From NCBI GenBank assembly GCA_937894115.1, contig CALBFP010000152.1, positions 1 through 45,600 of the forward strand: 45,600 bases of DNA, given 5' to 3'. The notes under the pieces were generated by a model that ran no database searches, was not told the DNA's origin, and saw nothing but the letters and a program-made list of their open reading frames with translations. This document shows positions 41,900-45,600 of the stretch, piece after piece. A program made the translations under genes and the position numbers. Each line of letters starts with the position of its first letter. Positions within the stretch are counted from its first letter, which is position 1. The stretch comes from an uncultured euryarchaeote (lineage in GTDB: Archaea > Thermoplasmatota > Poseidoniia > Poseidoniales > Poseidoniaceae).

Positions 41900-43483
41900 A
41901 TGCGCGATTCTTCACAGGCCATTGGACTTGTCCTCCTAATGTTGTTTGCATCACTCTCCGGATGCTTTGGTGAAGCTCGAAGTAATGGAGTGGATGCGAC
42001 GTCGCTGATCGTTTCAAATTCAGATGCACTTGAAGCAGGAATGTGGCAAATTATCACACTTGAGGCAACCGACGATTTGGCGGTCTTCATTCCCTACTTC
42101 ATCCAAGACCCTGGTTCAATGCGGGCACAGAACGGGACGGTTCTTGATATTAAATCGGGCGAAAAGGCGACTGTAAATATTCTTCTTCCTCCGAGAAATG
42201 AAGAAGTATTCTTGTTCCTTGGTGAAATAAACCGAGTCAATTGGCCCATCCGTCAAGCGAACGAATCTTGGTCCACTTGGCTGGAAGGCGACGGTAGTGG
42301 CACAGCAGTAGAGGCTGTGCCAAATCAGGATCTAAACGGACAATGGCCATGGCTTATCGCCGGAACAGAAACAGGAGGCAAGGTCATTCCATACCCAATG
42401 AAGGCGGAACGACCGTTTCGGGCTGATTTAGACCAAGACAGTGGTGTTGGTGCCAGCGATGGATGGGTCAACGGCAGAGACGTTTACGAATGGGTCGATT
42501 TCATTGCGGATGATACGCCTTGTGCGACCTGTGGTCCAGATGGAGCAGTTGGCTATTTGGACCGGTGGATTGGGAATGCAAATCCTTCGTATGAGCACGC
42601 CATTGTTTATTTTGAAGGCGTTATGCAAGGATATGGTTTGGATCGAGTCGAAGTTCATCGATTTCAATGGAATACTGCTTGGGCGGTCAATATATGCGGA
42701 TACAAGGACGGTTCGGTGTATCCAGACGAATGGTTGATTTTCGGTGCTCATTTTGATATTGCCCCACCTGTAGCCTACACTCCCGTTGCACTTCCTGGTT
42801 ATGGGACGCGTCACGGCGCTTACGACAATGCAGCGGGTTCGAGTATGGTGTTGACAACCGCTAGTGTTCTTGCAGAATTTGATGCTCGTCGAACCATGGT
42901 GTTTTGTTTGTGGTCTTCTGAAGAGGAAGGCTTGTGGGGTTCGCGATCCTTTGCAAACGATTTACCCGATGGAGTAACCGTAAGCAACTATCTGAATTTG
43001 GATATGGCGGGGGTTAACTATCCTGGTGATTACGCACTCTCGGTTTATCTCGGACCTGATGGGACACAAGATGCAATCGATCAAGCAGGTATGTTTCATC
43101 TCGCTGAGTGGATTGGTGCAGATGCCCTCAACCTTGGATACGAGATGGAACGCGGTCGTGAAGCATGGCTCGATGGCGGAGAGAGTCCTCTTTGGGGAGA
43201 CATCTATGAAGACACAGTCGCTATTTACGAATCCCCAACCGCTCGTAGCGATCACGATTCATTCCAAAACATCGGCGTTGCAACGCTTGGATGGAATGGC
43301 CTCGTCGATGGCTATCCGTGCTATCATCGTGAGTGCGACACAATGGAGACGATGATAGAATATATGGGCACAGATGAATCAACGGGAATCAACAACCTTG
43401 TCCACTCGTGGGATATTGTTACTTGGTGGGCAGTATATGCATTCTTGCACATGGATCAAACTCCCGTGCCAAATGAATTGTAA
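41900..43483 (+). CDS. M28 family zinc peptidase lipoprotein, copy 2
   Basis: A secreted lipoprotein peptidase (527 residues) paralogous to the 10375 gene. The signal peptide ends in a lipobox (SLSGC). M28 ligands are all kept: H284 in FGAHFDIAPP, HGAYDNAAGSS, WSSEEEG, NLDMAGVN, and ARSDHDSF. It differs from copy 1 in having a CATC cysteine pair just before GPDGAVGYLDRW and in lacking the Gly/Cys-rich insertion after the NLDMAG motif. The shared N-terminal domain includes NWPIRQANESWSTWL. ATG 41900 is taken; the frame also has a TTG at 41888. The 8-9 TM partner gene follows 60 bp downstream with its own TATA-like element. Confidence 0.92.
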   Translation: MRDSSQAIGLVLLMLFASLSGCFGEARSNGVDATSLIVSNSDALEAGMWQIITLEATDDLAVFIPYFIQDPGSMRAQNGTVLDIKSGEKATVNILLPPRNEEVFLFLGEINRVNWPIRQANESWSTWLEGDGSGTAVEAVPNQDLNGQWPWLIAGTETGGKVIPYPMKAERPFRADLDQDSGVGASDGWVNGRDVYEWVDFIADDTPCATCGPDGAVGYLDRWIGNANPSYEHAIVYFEGVMQGYGLDRVEVHRFQWNTAWAVNICGYKDGSVYPDEWLIFGAHFDIAPPVAYTPVALPGYGTRHGAYDNAAGSSMVLTTASVLAEFDARRTMVFCLWSSEEEGLWGSRSFANDLPDGVTVSNYLNLDMAGVNYPGDYALSVYLGPDGTQDAIDQAGMFHLAEWIGADALNLGYEMERGREAWLDGGESPLWGDIYEDTVAIYESPTARSDHDSFQNIGVATLGWNGLVDGYPCYHRECDTMETMIEYMGTDESTGINNLVHSWDIVTWWAVYAFLHMDQTPVPNEL

Positions 43484-43515
43484 TCGTCGTTGAAAAAGTT
43501 CCTTTTACTAAAATG

Positions 43516-43524
43516 AATTAAATT
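43516..43524 (+). promoter_or_regulatory. TATA-like element for the 43544 membrane-protein gene
   Basis: AATTAAATT (43516-43524) is centred about 24 nt before the ATG at 43544. With no ribosome site in the space between, a leaderless transcript for the 8-9 TM gene is likely, independent of the upstream M28 gene. Confidence 0.5.
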
Positions 43525-43543
43525 CTCAGTGCTAGGACAATTC

Positions 43544-44920
43544 ATGGCAGGTGTTGGCGGCCCCTTGGAGTACTACTGGCGTACCATCTCCAATGCCGAT
43601 TACGGTTCTTCATTCATCGGCTATTGGCATGTATTGGCTCTTTTCAGTCTCGTTTCTGCGCTCTTTCTTGCTTTTTTGGCCTTTTTAGTGCTTAAAGCTG
43701 ATTCGAGTAAAGGGAAAAACCGCTTTATGGCCGTTATGCTGCTTACGGAGGCTGTTCGTTGCAGCACCGCAATGTTGTTTTGGGTTTATTCATGGCCAGA
43801 GGCAGCGCTTGATTTTCTATCAAATGCTCGAGTAGTCTACTACGTCATGTCTTTGCAACTGTTCGTATTGTATGTTGTTGCACCGACATTCTATGCTCAG
43901 AACGATAGAGGCAAAAAGGTCTCGAAATTTTTCAGTAAGCACGGTTTGTATGCTCTACCCGTATTTTGTTTTCTGTTGATTTACGTCCTGATGAATGCCC
44001 TTGGCGGCCGACATGAAGCCATTGGTGATGTTGGCTGGACCTATTGCGCCGGTGTCGGTACAGGAGAGGGGACAACGTCCTCAGGAAATTCGATGCCGTT
44101 TGCGGTGAATTGCCCTGAAAGTTGGAACGCCGTGTATCCAATGACACTTTCGTCACCGACTCTTGGGCCGCTTACACAGGCGCTTATGATTTTACCAACA
44201 ATGGGGGCAGTTTTTGCTGCTGTTAAGATCACAAAGCATACAAAAGAAACAGAAAACAATTCGAAAAACACCATCGGTGAGTTGAAGGCCGTACGTCTTG
44301 GTTTTGTTGGAAAAGCGATTTTGCAAATAGCGACCATCGTACTGCTGATGACGCTTATCGGCGTGCTTGGCGAGCGCCCTACGCTGGATACCCACCCTTT
44401 CAATCCAGACGATCAAGTACCGAGAATTTTGATTGCAGTAGGGCCACTTTTACCAACCACAGTTGTCCTTGCAGCCTTGTTTGAAGGATTGGTTTTCACT
44501 TACGCCGTAGTAAAGAATGACATGTTCGGTGTCGATGAAAAACTAAGAAAAGGGTTCATAACCGCCTCTTTCACAGGTCTTTTTGCTGTTCTTTTTCTTG
44601 TTGGGACAGAAGCTATGGAGGCCGTATTTGACCGAGGTTGGTTGGGAGGCATCATAATTGGACTGCCTTTGATTGTTCTACGTAACCCGATTCTACTCTC
44701 GCTTTCAAAACTGGCAAAACGGATCATGCCGCAATCGTTTACTCAAAACGAACTTATCTACATTGAAACCTACAAAACAGCCATGAGTGACGGCATCATT
44801 ACGGAAAAAGAACAGTCCATGCTCGACATTCAAGCCAATTCATATGGATTGAATGCATCAAGGCGTGAATTCCTGGAAGCGTACACGATACAGGGCCCCG
44901 GTACGGACGAAGACATTTGA
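43544..44920 (+). CDS. 8-9 TM membrane protein with TerB-like tail, copy 2
   Basis: About 458 residues, paralogous to the 12219 protein over its full length: KNRFMAVMLLTEAV, ARVVYYVMSL, LFEGLVFTYAVVKNDMFGVDEKLRKGF and RIMPQSFTQNE match the first copy. It has eight or nine transmembrane helices, a cysteine-containing loop in the middle (presumably external) and a soluble tail of about 70 residues with SDGIITEKEQSMLDIQANSYGL, a TerB-like metal-binding pattern. The helix-7 region is similar to 7TM histidine-kinase sensor domains, but there is no kinase. ATG 43544 is preferred over GTG 43529 because of the TATA-like element. Its neighbour is the M28 lipoprotein, as in copy 1 but in the reverse order. 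Confidence 0.83.
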   Translation: MAGVGGPLEYYWRTISNADYGSSFIGYWHVLALFSLVSALFLAFLAFLVLKADSSKGKNRFMAVMLLTEAVRCSTAMLFWVYSWPEAALDFLSNARVVYYVMSLQLFVLYVVAPTFYAQNDRGKKVSKFFSKHGLYALPVFCFLLIYVLMNALGGRHEAIGDVGWTYCAGVGTGEGTTSSGNSMPFAVNCPESWNAVYPMTLSSPTLGPLTQALMILPTMGAVFAAVKITKHTKETENNSKNTIGELKAVRLGFVGKAILQIATIVLLMTLIGVLGERPTLDTHPFNPDDQVPRILIAVGPLLPTTVVLAALFEGLVFTYAVVKNDMFGVDEKLRKGFITASFTGLFAVLFLVGTEAMEAVFDRGWLGGIIIGLPLIVLRNPILLSLSKLAKRIMPQSFTQNELIYIETYKTAMSDGIITEKEQSMLDIQANSYGLNASRREFLEAYTIQGPGTDEDI

Positions 44921-45004
44921 ACAGAGCAGAGGGTGCCTTCTGAGAGTAGCTCCATACGATGCATACTGTATCATTCAACGAGTTACCTCTTGGTCGGGAC
45001 TCAA

Positions 45005-45015
45005 TTTTTAATTTA
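45005..45015 (+). promoter_or_regulatory. TATA-like element for the 45035 gene
   Basis: TTTTTAATTTA at 45005-45015 is centred 25 nt before the ATG at 45035, and no ribosome site intervenes; this fits a leaderless archaeal promoter. Confidence 0.55.
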
Positions 45016-45034
45016 GAAGTTTCAAGTTGAGTAC

Positions 45035-45415
45035 ATGTCGGATAAGCCTGGGCGCAGATACACGACGAACTTCAAGACACCAGCTATGAAGAAGTGGCAA
45101 AGAGATCATTTGAAACAAGAAGATGATGAACCTGCCAACAACACTGGTGAAATCGTTACTGGCTTTTTTATGCCAACCTTTGCTGCGTTCTGTCTTTTCA
45201 TGGTTGTCGGGACGTCAACTGCCGATGATCCTTGGGGTGAGGTAGCTGCGATGGGCTTCACTATGATTTCGTGGCCTATAATTTCACTAATTTTTATTCT
45301 CTACTACAATTCGAAAGGAAACGAGAATCGAATGAAAGGAGCAATGAATTCGTTCATTGCATCTTTGGGGATGATCCTAATTGTGGTCGTTTTCGGCGGT
45401 ATACTTCAATCGTAA
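45035..45415 (+). CDS. Small three-helix membrane protein
   Basis: A 126-residue protein. The first 38 residues are basic and polar (KPGRRYTTNFKTPAMKKWQRDH), followed by three transmembrane helices (about 43-60, 72-91 and 105-123). No catalytic motif. The promoter element just upstream and the balanced protein composition support it as a real gene. It is separate from the 8-9 TM gene (114 bp gap). Function unknown. Confidence 0.75.
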   Translation: MSDKPGRRYTTNFKTPAMKKWQRDHLKQEDDEPANNTGEIVTGFFMPTFAAFCLFMVVGTSTADDPWGEVAAMGFTMISWPIISLIFILYYNSKGNENRMKGAMNSFIASLGMILIVVVFGGILQS

Positions 45416-45600
45416 AATTACAAATTACACGAAGAAATATCTAACCGAAAATTAAGATAATCAGTCCAATTCAATTGCATCACTCTCGTGGTGATGGATA
45501 AGCAGAGGGTACCGAATCAACAGGCAACTCATGAGTGGGTGTCGGGTGGGCGTCGGGCCAATTACTAAGAAGGATAAATTCAATTTAAATTTGAGCGTAT
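45416..45600. other. Structured tail of the window; possible gene start
   Basis: No complete gene is seen. A perfect hairpin CATCAC (45478-45483) / GTGATG (45491-45496), a 10-bp palindrome ACTCATGAGT (45527-45536) and a near tandem repeat GGGTGTCGGGT / GGGCGTCGGGC (45537-45558, 9 of 11 identical) lie close together. An ATG at 45531 opens a frame that runs to the end of the window (MSGCRVGVGPITKKDK...), which could be a gene start or chance. Confidence 0.3.

Noticed and set aside
1-45600. CRISPR arrays, insertion sequences or integrases
   Set aside because: No spaced direct repeats, transposase motifs or terminal inverted repeats were seen anywhere in the window.

Overview
This 45.6 kb window looks like a chromosomal segment of a mesophilic, probably planktonic archaeon of the Thermoplasmatota / Marine Group II (Poseidoniales) type. 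The archaeal assignment rests on an archaeal DnaG-type primase, a group II chaperonin (thermosome) subunit, a KH-domain VirB11/PilT-like ATPase, a beta-CASP RNase of the archaeal CPSF type, a free-standing alanyl-tRNA editing protein, TATA boxes about 25 nt upstream of probable leaderless starts, and GGAGGTGA-like ribosome binding sites. The lineage is inferred from gene content and style (many secreted lipoproteins, bacterial-like purH/purN, moderate GC). No rRNA or full phylogeny is available here. Genes are densely packed and no transposon, integrase, CRISPR array or prophage is visible.

Layout. 1-1931 (-): the 5' part of a coiled-coil protein downstream of a beta-CASP RNase. 2252-3927 (+): ferredoxin, a short Rossmann flavoprotein-like protein and AlaX. 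4010-6038 (+): a polytopic membrane protein and a membrane-anchored exported protein. 6148-6660 (-): small hypothetical. 6781-7714 (+): a hairpin-rich leader and an M50 metalloprotease. 7716-13592 (-): a four-gene operon encoding an 8-9 TM protein, an M28 peptidase lipoprotein, an acidic-tailed membrane protein and a 679-aa protein of unknown function. 13741-16593 (-): redoxin and membrane-anchored TPR protein. 16768-20559: a coiled-coil repeat protein convergent with a proline-rich membrane protein. 20600-22570 (-): DnaG and a small membrane protein.

22709-25535 (+): glycosyltransferase, TerB-like protein, HEAT-like protein, a 69-aa protein and a MobA-like nucleotidyltransferase. 25489-29145 (-): purine genes purH and purN around a beta-decarboxylating dehydrogenase. 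29209-33525 (-): chaperonin, KH-ATPase, small membrane protein and Gfo/Idh oxidoreductase. 33571-37571: beta-propeller lipoprotein, CYTH protein and DegT aminotransferase. 37602-40806: a HerA-like ATPase fused to a membrane domain and a polytopic membrane protein. 40857-40943 (-): tRNA-Leu(GAG). 40991-41827 (-): DDAH-like amidinohydrolase. 41900-44920 (+): a second copy of the M28 lipoprotein plus 8-TM protein pair. 45035-45415 (+): small membrane protein.

The most interesting pattern is the pair M28 lipoprotein + 8-9 TM protein. It occurs twice, about 30 kb apart, on opposite strands and in opposite gene order, which suggests that the two proteins work together at the cell surface. One copy is extended by an acidic-tailed membrane protein and an unrecognised 679-residue soluble protein. 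The soluble tails of both TM proteins resemble the stand-alone TerB-like protein at 23674. Other points of note are the HerA-like ATPase with its own membrane domain, a KH-ATPase that lacks the usual PIN domain, and two mutually exclusive hairpins upstream of the M50 protease.
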